This document shows, piece after piece, positions 1 through 7,719 of a DNA stretch of 50,998 nucleotides. How positions within the stretch are numbered: the first letter of the stretch is position 1; the number at the start of each line of letters is the position of its first letter. The stretch covers positions 1 through 50,998 of the forward strand of contig JAFXUJ010000013.1 in the NCBI GenBank assembly GCA_017525025.1, given 5' to 3'. The notes below the pieces were generated by a model. The model made no database searches, had not been told where the DNA came from, and saw nothing but the letters and a program-made list of their open reading frames with translations. Both the position numbers and the translations under genes were made by a program. The stretch comes from Elusimicrobiaceae bacterium (GTDB lineage: Bacteria > Elusimicrobiota > Elusimicrobia > Elusimicrobiales > Elusimicrobiaceae).

Positions 1-111
1 AGCAACCGCTCTTTCATACTGCGGCAACGCAATAGAAGCCAAGATGCCGATGATCAATACAACCACTAATAGTTCTATTAGTGTGAACCCCTTATTATAA
101 ATATTCTTCAT
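1..111 (-). CDS. Type IV pilin-like protein, N-terminal part only
   Basis: The gene starts with ATG at 111 on the minus strand and runs off the left edge, so only 37 codons are visible. They encode a short basic leader, then [18 protein letters not shown] and the continuation [11 protein letters not shown]. This is the prepilin peptidase cleavage and methylation motif, followed by the hydrophobic helix of type IV pilins and type II secretion pseudopilins; cleavage is expected between G and F. A GGAGG ribosome binding site lies just upstream of the ATG. Two complete genes of the same type occur at 2757 and 33526. Whether it is a major pilin or a minor pseudopilin cannot be told without the C-terminal domain. 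Confidence 0.9.
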   Translation of the reverse strand, partial: MKNIYNKGFTLIELLVVVLIIGILASIALPQYERAVA

Positions 112-232
112 ATACGTTTCCTCCGTATTATAAAATAAACTTCCTAGTAAAATAGATATACTTCCCCTTATAGATAGTATAGTGAGAAACGCATTAAAAA
201 CAAGGTTTTTTTATTAAAAAATCTAAATTTGT

Positions 233-238
233 TACTAT
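233..238 (+). promoter_or_regulatory. -10 element of a probable leaderless promoter
   Basis: TACTAT ends exactly six bases before the ATG at 245, and no Shine-Dalgarno sequence precedes that start. This spacing would put transcription initiation at or next to the ATG. The -35 region is A/T-rich without a clear consensus. The same layout is seen at hydF and the CYTH gene. Confidence 0.4.
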
Positions 239-244
239 ATATGT

Positions 245-2518
245 ATGGCTAAAAAACGCACCCATATTCACCTCGTACCAAATGCCGTCACTTCCACCGC
301 AGCGGAAAGTTTTTTGCACCGCGCCTTGGTGCACGCAACGGGTGCACTTGGGTTACTGATCAGCATTTCATTTTTTACAGCCACCTATGATACGGCCCAG
401 GTAAAATTAACCCTGCTGCATATGGGCGGATTGTTATTGACCGCTTTATGGGCAGCGCTACAAATTGTACGAGGCAAGAGCCCTTTTACAAAACATAATT
501 TCCCTTTTTTATTGCCGTTATTTGCTTATTTAGGTTGGAATATAGTGTGTTATGTGTTTGCCCCTTATCACTTAAATGCCGCCGAAGAATTCTTCCGTTT
601 TATTTTGTACACAATCATCACACTTTTGGCTGCGACCGAATTTTCTTTGTCTGATATTAAAGCAATTACCAACTGGTTTTTAATAGCCGTGTGGATTTGC
701 TTTGCTTACGGAGCCGTGCAGATATTGGATAGATTCCTCCCGGGGGTTGATGTGTTACCTTGGCGGGGATTTTTCACGAAACGTATTTTTTCCACGCTGG
801 CAAACCCTAATTTCTTCGCCGATTTTATAGTTTTTTGCTCTTGTATTACGGCTGGAGCCTTTTTGGCAACTCGTAAAAAACCACTGTTATTACTCTTAGC
901 TCTGGGTGCCACCGCCCTCTTTTTTACGGAGAGCAAAGGTGCTTGGATGGCTTATGCGGCCGTGGCGGCTATTACCACTTGGGTGTACGCCAATTTCGGC
1001 GAGCCGGCCTTGCGTAAGTACCGTCTTAAAATCAACCTATTTGCCTTGCTCGTGGTATTAGGAACGGCTCTGTTAGTAGGCGTCTACACATCCAAACGAT
1101 TTCAGTCGGTCAGTTTCCGGGCACATACGTGGTTGGGTACTTTTGAAATGATAAAAGATGCTCCCATCATGGGGGTAGGAACCGGTAATTTTAAAACAAT
1201 TTACTCGGCCTACCGCCGCCCGCAAATATTCTATATTGAAAATTCACATAATACCGAAACCCAACACGCCGAAAACGAACTTTTAGAACAATGGGCCGTA
1301 TCCGGTACTGTCGGGTTAGCCATCTTCTTGTGGCTAACGGTATTCTTATTCACCTTGACGATTCGTACGTTATCCAAGGAGGATAACACAACCGAAAAAA
1401 AATTCTATCTGCTGGGCTACGGCGCAGGTTTTTTGGCTATTTGGATACATAGTTTAGTAGATATTAGCGTACGCTTTGCTTCCACCGGGTTTTTCTTTGC
1501 ACTATTTATGGGATGTATCATAGCCCTCTGCATGCCTACTCCGGCTCCGGAAGCCCCCGAATCTCCCCGGACTTCCCCCTCCTGGATATTAGCGGGATTA
1601 CGTTTTTTGCTGGCGGCGGGGCTGCTTGCGCTGGGGGTACAATTATTTTATTGGTTTTACGAGATTACTTCCGTAATAGACGTTCAAAGAGTGGATGAGA
1701 CCTCGCTCTTGGTGTTGGCTTGGATTGTATTTGCCGGCTCTATAACGGGTAGTGCCTATTTATTGTTGCGGGCCGCCTGGCTACTGCGTAATGCGGCCGC
1801 CCTGTGTGTACTGCTACTGCTGCTCCCACTGGAATTATTGGTGTACCGTCCATTTCAAGCCAACCACTATTACAGTTTAGGAATAACCTTTAGCCAAAAC
1901 GGTAACTTGGATGGTGCCTTAATTTACTTTACAAAGGCAATCCGTTTTTCACCTTTTGAAACGGAATACCACCAATTCCGCGCTAACTTATTGGCCACCG
2001 CGCTGGATTTAACCAAACGTTTTTCTCCCGCCCGAGGAGACACAACCTCTGCGTCGGATGATTATTCCCGTGCGTTGCAAGATTTTGCATTTGTGGAAAA
2101 ACACTCCCCCAACCCGCCGCTACTTTACCATAATAAAGGCCAACTCTATTACACAATGGCCCTTCGCCGAAACGAAGAAGCCCGCCGGGCCAGCGGTTCC
2201 GCGGAGTATGAATTTTTTTCTCAGGAAGCCTTGCGAAATATGGAACTGGCTAAAAAATCTTTGGAGCGTTCCCTGCTGGCAGACCCGGTAAATCCGGAAA
2301 CTTATTTCTACCTTATTCAAATTGCTCTTTTGGAAAATCAAGTGGATACCGCCCAACGGTGGATTGACCGCTTCCGCCAAGGCCCTGACGGGGTTACGGA
2401 GCCGAAATTTTTAAACCGTTACCAGCAATACCCCCAACTGCAGGCATTGCAAGCGCAAGTCAATGCCCGGCGTAATAACAGCTACGTGCAAAAATCCCGC
2501 TTTTTTGGTAGAATATAG
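245..2518 (+). CDS. O-antigen ligase / pilin-glycosylation-type membrane protein with C-terminal TPR region
   Basis: This 757-residue protein has about a dozen hydrophobic segments in its first 540 residues and a soluble C-terminal third. Around residues 310-365 a periplasmic loop has the Wzy_C pattern: GVGTGNF, then an ENSHN...HAENELLEQW...SGTVG stretch. That pattern is typical of O-antigen ligases (WaaL), Wzy polymerases and PglL/PilO O-oligosaccharyltransferases, which move lipid-linked glycans to lipid A or pilin. From about residue 555 the sequence has TPR-like helical repeats (YYSLGITFSQNGNLDGALIYF). Two pilin-like genes flank it, so glycosylation of a pilin is the best guess; lipopolysaccharide ligation is the alternative. 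No ribosome binding site precedes the ATG. tRNA-Thr follows 22 bases after the stop. Confidence 0.75.
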   Translation: MAKKRTHIHLVPNAVTSTAAESFLHRALVHATGALGLLISISFFTATYDTAQVKLTLLHMGGLLLTALWAALQIVRGKSPFTKHNFPFLLPLFAYLGWNIVCYVFAPYHLNAAEEFFRFILYTIITLLAATEFSLSDIKAITNWFLIAVWICFAYGAVQILDRFLPGVDVLPWRGFFTKRIFSTLANPNFFADFIVFCSCITAGAFLATRKKPLLLLLALGATALFFTESKGAWMAYAAVAAITTWVYANFGEPALRKYRLKINLFALLVVLGTALLVGVYTSKRFQSVSFRAHTWLGTFEMIKDAPIMGVGTGNFKTIYSAYRRPQIFYIENSHNTETQHAENELLEQWAVSGTVGLAIFLWLTVFLFTLTIRTLSKEDNTTEKKFYLLGYGAGFLAIWIHSLVDISVRFASTGFFFALFMGCIIALCMPTPAPEAPESPRTSPSWILAGLRFLLAAGLLALGVQLFYWFYEITSVIDVQRVDETSLLVLAWIVFAGSITGSAYLLLRAAWLLRNAAALCVLLLLLPLELLVYRPFQANHYYSLGITFSQNGNLDGALIYFTKAIRFSPFETEYHQFRANLLATALDLTKRFSPARGDTTSASDDYSRALQDFAFVEKHSPNPPLLYHNKGQLYYTMALRRNEEARRASGSAEYEFFSQEALRNMELAKKSLERSLLADPVNPETYFYLIQIALLENQVDTAQRWIDRFRQGPDGVTEPKFLNRYQQYPQLQALQAQVNARRNNSYVQKSRFFGRI

Positions 2519-2540
2519 GAGTAGCAAGAAACCGTTTTTT

Positions 2541-2613
2541 GCCAAGATAGCTCAGCTGGTAGAGCAATCGCTTCGTAAGCGATAGGTCCGGGGTTCGATC
2601 CCCCGTCTTGGCT
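2541..2613 (+). tRNA. tRNA-Thr (anticodon CGU)
   Basis: A full cloverleaf of 73 bases can be folded by eye. The acceptor stem is GCCAAGA/TCTTGGC, the D arm GCTC/GAGC, and the anticodon stem ATCGC/GCGAT with loop TTCGTAA. The T arm is CGGGG/CCCCG with TTCGATC. The anticodon CGT reads ACG (threonine). CCA is not encoded. A hairpin terminator follows at once. I see no copy of its 3' end at the far side of the phage module, so it is not an evident attachment site. Confidence 0.96.
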
Positions 2614-2620
2614 AAAATTT

Positions 2621-2646
2621 AAACCCCGCGAAAGCGGGGTTTTTTG
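2621..2646 (+). terminator. Intrinsic terminator after tRNA-Thr
   Basis: The stem AACCCCGC/GCGGGGTT with a GAAA loop is followed by a T-run. It ends the transcript that includes the tRNA and possibly the upstream glycosylation gene. Confidence 0.9.
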
Positions 2647-2710
2647 AATTTTAATGAAAAGATGTAAAATGACACTTTGTACTCCCCCCCCTTTATTTTT
2701 TTATTTTTTT

Positions 2711-2719
2711 TGCTATACT
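2711..2719 (+). promoter_or_regulatory. Extended -10 promoter of the pilin gene
   Basis: TGCTATACT (TGN plus TATACT) lies about 38 bases upstream of the pilin ATG, after a T-rich tract. No good -35 box is visible, which fits an extended -10 promoter. Confidence 0.5.
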
Positions 2720-2756
2720 ATTTATAGAAATTATTTTTAACAAAGGGAGAGTTACC

Positions 2757-3278
2757 ATGAAGGCAAATCAAGGTTTTACGCTTATTGAATTGTTAGTTGT
2801 TGTGCTCATTATCGGTATTTTGGCTGCTGTTGCATTGCCGCAATACTCTACGGCCGTTGAAAAATCTCGTGCTACGGAAGCTTTGGCATTGATGAGCGCC
2901 GTAGCGGATTCTGCCCAACGCTTCCGCTTACAACGGGACCGCTGGCCCAATGGAGGCGAATTTAACAGATTGGATATTGAAGTTCCCAGCCATGTTGAAG
3001 GCGGCCAAACGGTATTTGGCGGCAGAAGCTTTACGATTAGCATGGGGAACGACGGCGGAAGTACGTTTGTAGTAGCCGCTACCCGCAACTTACAAGCGGC
3101 GGACAGCAGATATGTGCTAAAAACACGCGTGACGGAAAATAACGACGGGACATTTACGGTTATCCGTTCCTGTGGCGTCAGCAATGACACCTCCGCCAAC
3201 AACGCTGCCCCGACCGTCGGTACCAACGCGGAAACTTTCTGCTCGGCGGTTACCAGCGGACACAACCAAGACTTTTAA
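2757..3278 (+). CDS. Type IV pilin-like protein
   Basis: This 173-residue prepilin has a short leader (MKANQ), then [18 protein letters not shown] with Glu at mature position 5, and LPQYSTAVEKSRATEAL leading into the globular head. A prepilin peptidase would cleave after the first Gly and methylate Phe1. The C-terminal half is Gly/Asn/Thr-rich and carries two cysteines (RSCGV and ETFCSA) that could form the disulfide-bounded D-region of a pilin. GGGAGA precedes the ATG. The gene stands alone between its own promoter and a bidirectional terminator, next to the glycosylation-type gene. It may be a fibre-forming pilin or a type II secretion pseudopilin. Confidence 0.9.
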   Translation: MKANQGFTLIELLVVVLIIGILAAVALPQYSTAVEKSRATEALALMSAVADSAQRFRLQRDRWPNGGEFNRLDIEVPSHVEGGQTVFGGRSFTISMGNDGGSTFVVAATRNLQAADSRYVLKTRVTENNDGTFTVIRSCGVSNDTSANNAAPTVGTNAETFCSAVTSGHNQDF

Positions 3279-3296
3279 TGTTATAGCGTTTGTTGA

Positions 3297-3328
3297 AAAA
3301 AACCCGGTCCTTAAGACCGGGTTTTTTT
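3297..3328. terminator. Bidirectional terminator between pilin and phage late operon
   Basis: The stem AACCCGGTC/GACCGGGTT has an A-run on the left and a T-run on the right. It can therefore stop both the rightward pilin transcript and the leftward phage transcript that ends at 3333. Confidence 0.9.
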
Positions 3329-3332
3329 AGGA

Positions 3333-3533
3333 TTATCGGGCTCGCTTACACGCTATTTCAAAACTCAGTATGGCCCGGGCATTGTGCGCATTTAGCATTT
3401 TGATTCCTTTGTCTGACCTGTCAAAACGAATTTGACACAAGGCCGCCTGACTTCTAATGTCCGGAGCGGTGCAACCGGCGATACACATCCCCCAAAGACA
3501 TCCTTTCAACACGCGTTTGAATAGTTCGTACAT
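3333..3533 (-). CDS. Probable outer-membrane spanin lipoprotein (Rz1-like)
   Basis: This 66-residue protein has an N-terminal hydrophobic signal and the lipobox-like stretch MCIAGC, so Cys21 is a candidate lipidated residue. It starts inside the preceding gene in another frame (overlap 3454-3533), with a strong GGAGG before the ATG. A small lipoprotein gene embedded in the end of a small membrane-anchored gene is the classic Rz/Rz1 layout. Such pairs fuse the inner and outer membranes at the end of lysis. The C-terminus is basic and not proline-rich as in lambda Rz1, so the call rests on arrangement and lipobox. Spanins imply a host with an outer membrane. Confidence 0.6.
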   Translation of the reverse strand: MYELFKRVLKGCLWGMCIAGCTAPDIRSQAALCQIRFDRSDKGIKMLNAHNARAILSFEIACKRAR

Positions 3534-3660
3534 AGCTAGCCTCCGCGGCCGATCTTTTTAACGCCTCCAAACGGGCGGCTTTCTGCCCGTTTTCCCGGGC
3601 CAAACAAATCACCACCGCCAGCAAGCAACAAACTAATATCCCCCCGCAGAATATCCACAT
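3454..3660 (-). CDS. Probable inner-membrane spanin (Rz-like)
   Basis: This 68-residue protein has one N-terminal transmembrane segment (about residues 2-20) followed by a charged, helical periplasmic tail rich in Ala, Glu and Arg. This matches the N-in/C-out form of Rz-type i-spanins, though it is shorter than most. Its ATG overlaps the stop of the holin gene (TAATG), with GGAG just upstream. Its distal third encodes the start of the lipoprotein gene in another frame. It probably pairs with that protein across the periplasm. Confidence 0.6.
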   Translation of the reverse strand: MWIFCGGILVCCLLAVVICLARENGQKAARLEALKRSAAEASYVRTIQTRVERMSLGDVYRRLHRSGH

Positions 3661-3851
3661 TACCGCTCCTTCGGGCTAGTAAAAGAGCCATCCGGGTTGC
3701 ATAAAGACAGGGCCGATAGTATAGTAATAATCCGTGCCCATATCCGATCGTCTTTAGGGGTAGGTGTCAACTTAATAATCAGGGAAGCTACCGTTACCAC
3801 TCCCCCGATAATTGCCAAAATATCTTTTCCGTGCGTTTGTATCCATTCCAT
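3660..3851 (-). CDS. Holin-like small membrane protein
   Basis: This 63-residue protein has two hydrophobic segments (about residues 10-27 and 40-52) separated by a short loop, TPTPKDDRIW, a motif I associate with small phage holins. The C-terminal tail is charged. AAGGAG precedes the ATG at a good distance. It sits in the lysis cluster directly before the spanin pair. A holin would make inner-membrane holes that release or trigger an endolysin; no endolysin gene is recognisable nearby. Confidence 0.6.
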   Translation of the reverse strand: MEWIQTHGKDILAIIGGVVTVASLIIKLTPTPKDDRIWARIITILSALSLCNPDGSFTSPKER

Positions 3852-3869
3852 CGTTATTTCTCCTTTGCA

Positions 3870-4061
3870 TCAATATTTCTTATCCTGTTCTTGCCGCCAC
3901 AGCTCTAACAGGTGTGTGCGCTCTTGCAAGTTATTGTACTTATCCTGTTTAATTTCCAAGCGTTTAATATCCCGGCGGATGGCTTTTAGTTCCGCCCAAA
4001 TTCCGCCCGCCATAAACACAACTATAATTATTTCTTTCCACGTAAATCCCAATTCTGTCAT
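3870..4061 (-). CDS. Small transmembrane coiled-coil protein of the lysis cluster
   Basis: This 63-residue protein has one transmembrane segment (about residues 9-24) followed by a charged helix with heptad-like spacing (AIRRDIKRLEIKQDKYNNLQ), likely a coiled coil facing the cytoplasm or periplasm. AGAGGT precedes the ATG. It lies between the tail fibre and the holin-like gene, with 9 and 18 bases to its neighbours, so it is co-transcribed. It could be a second holin or antiholin or a haemolysin-XhlA-like protein. The topology is clear; the function is not. Confidence 0.5.
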   Translation of the reverse strand: MTELGFTWKEIIIVVFMAGGIWAELKAIRRDIKRLEIKQDKYNNLQERTHLLELWRQEQDKKY

Positions 4062-4070
4062 ACCGTACCT

Positions 4071-5486
4071 CTATGCTACCGTTAAAGACCATCCTTTATT
4101 AAGCACAATGTCTTTGTCGGTTTGGGTTAAATCAGCTGTACCCGTACACCCGGCGACGCAACAGGTTTTTGTCGTTTCGGGAATTGCGGTAAACCACGGT
4201 ACCCCGTTTACATGAATGAAAGTATTATTCAAATCAATAGTGCCTCTAAAATATCGGGATGTATCCGTCGTAGGAGCCCCCAGAGCTGCCCACCCGGTTT
4301 GTGTTGGGTTTAGATCCAACGAGGATGGAGATGAAAAATCCCCCCCATTTCTGGCCCAAGAATACGTGTAGCTTGTACCGGTTCGCACAAACTTAATAAC
4401 AAAATTATCATGAGCCGACACATTGGAAGAAGAAATTATTTCCGGGAAAGAATTGTTTTTGAAGTTCCAGATTTTAATTGAATTTGAATGAATAAATAAA
4501 CTGAATATCCCCGGCACCTCAAACGCGCAACAATTCGTTCCCAAAGCTCCGACGTTAAAAGCAAACTGAAACTCCATATTCCCCAAAGGGATATATGGAT
4601 TTATTTTCAAATAGTCATTTGCGCTCAAACCACTTAAAATTCCCTCCGTAATCGTAGGAGCACCTTGCAAAGTGTATCCAATATTATAGGGCATGGAATC
4701 AAACAAATTAACAAGAGCCGCCCGGTTTAACGCCGAATAACTGACATCTATCTGCGGACTTGTGGAATGATTCAACGGGGCCTTATTGGAAACGAGCACG
4801 CTGGACAAATTAGCTAAATACTCACTCGTTCCGGAGGCAGTAAGTTTGGTAAGTCGGTGGTTGGAAGATAAATCCAAATTGAGTGCATGCAAATCCCCGG
4901 TTGCCGCCAGTAATTCTGCCGTATTAACAACGGTTTGCTCGTTAAAATCATGCAGGACGGCTTGTTGAATATACGGAGCAAACAAAGACAATTTCGTGTT
5001 ATTTATATTGATCTGCGATTGCAAAGAAGAGTCAGCCGTTTGTCGGGTGGTAACTTCGGTTTGCAAGGCCTCGCAGGTAGCGTACCGAGATCCGACTTGT
5101 AAAATAAAATCAACCGATTCGCCCTGCGAAGTAGCAACCTCAATGGTTTGGTGTTCTTCTTTAAACAATTCATTCGTGACCCAAAAACAAATATCATTAG
5201 CTACTGTTTTGATTTTCCCGTTAGAATCTATCAGTTGAAGAATCCCCTTATTTAAGCCCCAGGGCATAGCCGCTGTTTGCTCGCGGGTAAAATTAAGGGT
5301 AAATTGTCCCGCAGATAATGAAATATCCTCAAATACATATTCGCCTATTTTAAAGCGAGCTGTCATAGAAGATAAATCTATATCCGACGAGGTAATGGAA
5401 AAATTTAAAAAATTTTTACCGTTCCAATCCGTATCGTCTCCGCGAAAAATTTTAATAATAGGTTGATGTTGCGTTGAATCCGTCAT
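4071..5486 (-). CDS. Receptor-binding tail fibre with BppU-like N-terminus, LRR-like stretch and LamG-like domain
   Basis: This 471-residue protein is the last structural gene before lysis. Residues 9-105 look like the BppU_N beta domain that anchors fibres to the virion. Residues 140-165 are a short coiled coil (trimerisation). Residues 185-265 resemble the irregular leucine-rich pattern common in gut phage fibres (LSSNHRLTKL, SYSALNRAALVNLFDSMP). Residues 270-435 look like a LamG/concanavalin jelly roll that ends in a DLNNTFIHVNGVPWF-type strand. Residues 440-471 (CVAGCTGTADLT...KGWSLT) look like the end of the LRR motif, as if the sugar-binding domain had been inserted into it. It should decide host range. 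AGGAG precedes the ATG. Confidence 0.75.
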   Translation of the reverse strand: MTDSTQHQPIIKIFRGDDTDWNGKNFLNFSITSSDIDLSSMTARFKIGEYVFEDISLSAGQFTLNFTREQTAAMPWGLNKGILQLIDSNGKIKTVANDICFWVTNELFKEEHQTIEVATSQGESVDFILQVGSRYATCEALQTEVTTRQTADSSLQSQININNTKLSLFAPYIQQAVLHDFNEQTVVNTAELLAATGDLHALNLDLSSNHRLTKLTASGTSEYLANLSSVLVSNKAPLNHSTSPQIDVSYSALNRAALVNLFDSMPYNIGYTLQGAPTITEGILSGLSANDYLKINPYIPLGNMEFQFAFNVGALGTNCCAFEVPGIFSLFIHSNSIKIWNFKNNSFPEIISSSNVSAHDNFVIKFVRTGTSYTYSWARNGGDFSSPSSLDLNPTQTGWAALGAPTTDTSRYFRGTIDLNNTFIHVNGVPWFTAIPETTKTCCVAGCTGTADLTQTDKDIVLNKGWSLTVA

Positions 5487-5495
5487 AATAAGCTC

Positions 5496-6647
5496 CTAAC
5501 AAGTCAGTAAGGTTTTGATTTTCTTCCAAATTTTAATGCGGCCATCTTTGTCATCCGCACCGGTGAATACATCGTAAGCGGCTGTGTTAATCTCTTTGGC
5601 GGAAAATCCTTGTTGTTCCATCCAAGATTTGATACCGCGGTAAAGCCATTGGTCACCTGATAATTCATCCCCGCTTTGCTTGCGATGAGAAAGTGCTTGC
5701 AAACGGAAATAGTCCCGGGCTCCGCATAACCCCTGGCTAAAAGCCCGGGCCGGATGAGCCGCTTCAGCGTTGAAGTAATGCTCTATAAACCACTCTTTTT
5801 GACGTGGCGTAGCGGGTTGTTGGGCTTTGAGTATAACCTGACGGGCAAGCCTCACGTCTTCCGGGGACAGAGACGTTTGCATATTTAACAATTGATCAAG
5901 CGTGCTTTCGTCGGCCCTGGCCAATTGGGCAAATAGCACCGCTTTATCGGCTGCTTGTTTTTTGTTGTGCAAATCCGCCAAACGTGTAATTTCTTGTTGA
6001 ACAGATTGATGCAAATCTTCATCGGGCTCGTTAATCAGCAACAAGGCCACCGTCTTAGCATCTTGCTGCCCGGAAGCCGCTTCTTCTTGGGCCCGCTGCC
6101 ATATTCGCCGAGCTTCAAAACGGGCAAACGTACTGCGTATCTTTTCGCTATAATCCTGTTGTACCCCCTCCGGAAAAACTTCTTTCTGTTGGCTAAACAC
6201 TTGTTGGGCAGTGTTCCAATCGTCGTTAGAAAGAGAGCGCAAAATATTTTTTTCAATCATGTCGCGCTGCAGATTCTTCGCTACCGTTTCTGCCTGCTCA
6301 ACCGGAATACCCGCGGCTTTCATACGGTCTTTATACGCAGGAATTTGCAATTTTAAATAAGCCTGCAACGAGGGTGCATCCGCCACCGATTCCCCCACTT
6401 GCGTCATCCAAACAGCTTCTTGTTGCAACGATTGTGTTTGCATTTCTTTGCGTCTATTCACTTCTTCTTGCCGGGCGGTGTGGCGCAAGGCCGCATAATC
6501 CCACCCCGTCGGACTATCTTGCGCCGGATCCAGGTGTGCTAGCGCAAAACGATCTAAAAATTCATCTGTTACATAACCTTTTTTTGATACTTCTCTCCGC
6601 ACGGCTTCCGCGAGCTCCATACGGTCAGCCGGATCCGGAGCAGACAT
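5496..6647 (-). CDS. Internal virion protein, T7 gp15-like position
   Basis: This protein of 383 residues (from ATG 6647) is almost wholly alpha-helical by composition, rich in Gln, Ala and Glu, with no membrane segment. Position after the gp13- and gp14-like genes and before the tail fibre suggests the ejection (internal core) protein that leaves the virion with DNA; this is inference from synteny. The start is uncertain. ATG 6647 has only a weak AGG upstream. A second ATG at 6745 with an ideal AGGAG could be joined by a -1 shift at an A-run, giving a 416-residue product whose extra segment reads sensibly (ILPTESFSQQKNVN...). Confidence 0.65.
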   Translation of the reverse strand: MSAPDPADRMELAEAVRREVSKKGYVTDEFLDRFALAHLDPAQDSPTGWDYAALRHTARQEEVNRRKEMQTQSLQQEAVWMTQVGESVADAPSLQAYLKLQIPAYKDRMKAAGIPVEQAETVAKNLQRDMIEKNILRSLSNDDWNTAQQVFSQQKEVFPEGVQQDYSEKIRSTFARFEARRIWQRAQEEAASGQQDAKTVALLLINEPDEDLHQSVQQEITRLADLHNKKQAADKAVLFAQLARADESTLDQLLNMQTSLSPEDVRLARQVILKAQQPATPRQKEWFIEHYFNAEAAHPARAFSQGLCGARDYFRLQALSHRKQSGDELSGDQWLYRGIKSWMEQQGFSAKEINTAAYDVFTGADDKDGRIKIWKKIKTLLTC

Positions 6648-6680
6648 TTTAGCCTGTGCGGATGTATTTACATTTTTCTG

Positions 6681-6745
6681 CTGAGAGAAACTCTCAGTCG
6701 GCAGTATTTTTTTTGTTGTTGTTGATCATTCGGTACAATGGGCAT
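6681..6745 (-). other. Candidate programmed -1 frameshift signal and upstream short frame
   Basis: An ATG at 6745 with AGGAG upstream opens a frame beginning MPIVPNDQQQQKK that stops after 25 codons. At codons 11-13 the message reads CAA AAA AAA, containing the slippery heptamer A_AAA_AAA (6713-6707). Nine bases later there is a perfect hairpin, CTGAGAG-TTT-CTCTCAG (6697-6681). A -1 slip leads straight into the open frame of the 5496-6647 gene without a stop. A real indel or assembly error in the A8 run would look the same. Confidence 0.45.
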
Positions 6746-6753
6746 ATGAACTC

Positions 6754-7245
6754 CTAACGAGCGGAAAATAAATCCAACAGTGAAATTCCCAGTTTCCAAC
6801 CAAAATTACTTTTACCGGCGGAACGACGATACTGTTGAGCGGCTGTTTTTAACGTGCGAACTTGCTGCGCCGCGGATAAATTATTTTCATACACATCTGT
6901 TTGTAAATGCGCTTGAATCGCACTTTCATCCAACAAGGCTTGAAAACGATTATTTTTAAGCAAATGCTGGACCGTGTAAGAATCGCCGCGCAAGCCGGAT
7001 GCCGCCATAGCAGCTTGTTGTGAGGCAGCTTGTTGACGATATTTTTGATATACTTCATTTGCTTTTTCGTTAGCAGAACGCAGCAAATATTCATTTTGGT
7101 GCTGCGCCGATGAGGCCACGTAAGCCGCTTGCTGTTCTTTCTCGGCAGCCAAGCCCCGATAACGTATAGCGGCCGATTTTTCGGCTTCCAATTCCCGTAG
7201 CGAGGAAGCCATACCCCTTCCTAAAATTCCTACAACTCCTCCCAT
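6754..7245 (-). CDS. Internal virion protein, T7 gp14-like
   Basis: This 163-residue protein is dominated by long Ala/Gln-rich helices (residues 14-150), with the stretch MAASGLRGDSYTVQHLL in the middle. That is the pattern of gp14-like virion core proteins (internal virion protein B) of T7/BPP-1-type phages. These form part of the trans-envelope DNA ejection channel. A good TTAGGAGG site precedes the ATG, which lies inside the end of the upstream gp13-like gene (overlap 7230-7245). The family assignment is from recognition of the repeat-like AAQ pattern and synteny. Confidence 0.65.
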   Translation of the reverse strand: MGGVVGILGRGMASSLRELEAEKSAAIRYRGLAAEKEQQAAYVASSAQHQNEYLLRSANEKANEVYQKYRQQAASQQAAMAASGLRGDSYTVQHLLKNNRFQALLDESAIQAHLQTDVYENNLSAAQQVRTLKTAAQQYRRSAGKSNFGWKLGISLLDLFSAR

Positions 7246-7709
7246 ATATTCCTCCTAAATAAAAAATGTAAAAAATTAATTTGGCTATAAACGCTTACTT
7301 TTCCGTCAAAGCAAGCATTTAAATGCGTCAGTAAATGCAAAGCCGCCGGGTAGCGCACATCAACTTCGTTACTTAACACAGGATACCGAGCCAACCAACG
7401 GGCCAATTGTTGTTTGGCCAAACGGAAAAAAGAGAATTTGCTGAGTCCGATTTTTCTTCCGGTTAATAGCCAAACACGGGCTTGCAATCCCAATGCCACC
7501 GGGGCATAAATCCCGGCTAAGGCAACCACTTCTTTTCCCCGCAGCAAACAAACGCTTGATTGAGAATATGCAATAAATGCTTCTAATAATTGGGCTACAT
7601 GTTCCCGGGGATGGGACGCTAATAATTCTTGGCGATCTTCCGGACGTAATACCCGTGCCAAGGCGCATCCGTCCCCCGCGCGTGCGGCCCGAAGAATGGT
7701 CTCTTTCAT
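7230..7709 (-). CDS. Gp13-like phage protein (DUF2833 type)
   Basis: The protein has 159 residues from ATG 7709, ten bases after the stop of the nozzle gene. A longer frame starting at 7769 would overlap that gene by 50 bases and has no ribosome binding site. The pattern ILRAARAGDGCALARVLRPEDRQEL, followed by a GNAT-like fold with AGIY and RVWLLTG, matches the gp13/DUF2833 family of podoviruses. It is acetyltransferase-shaped but probably a virion assembly factor. It sits where gp13 is expected, before the gp14-like gene. Confidence 0.7.
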   Translation of the reverse strand: MKETILRAARAGDGCALARVLRPEDRQELLASHPREHVAQLLEAFIAYSQSSVCLLRGKEVVALAGIYAPVALGLQARVWLLTGRKIGLSKFSFFRLAKQQLARWLARYPVLSNEVDVRYPAALHLLTHLNACFDGKVSVYSQINFLHFLFRRNIWEEL

Positions 7710-7719
7710 ATCATCCGCT

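Noticed and set aside
2541-2613. tRNA-Thr as attachment site of the phage module
   Set aside because: No copy of its 3' end was seen at the right side of the module, and a complete pilin gene lies between tRNA and phage genes.
2768-3265. A 165-codon frame antisense to the pilin gene
   Set aside because: It is a codon-bias shadow of the pilin, without a start site signal.
4071-5486. Diversity-generating retroelement variable region in the tail fibre, as in phage BPP-1
   Set aside because: No reverse transcriptase, template repeat or accessory gene is visible, and the C-terminus is not a C-type lectin type.
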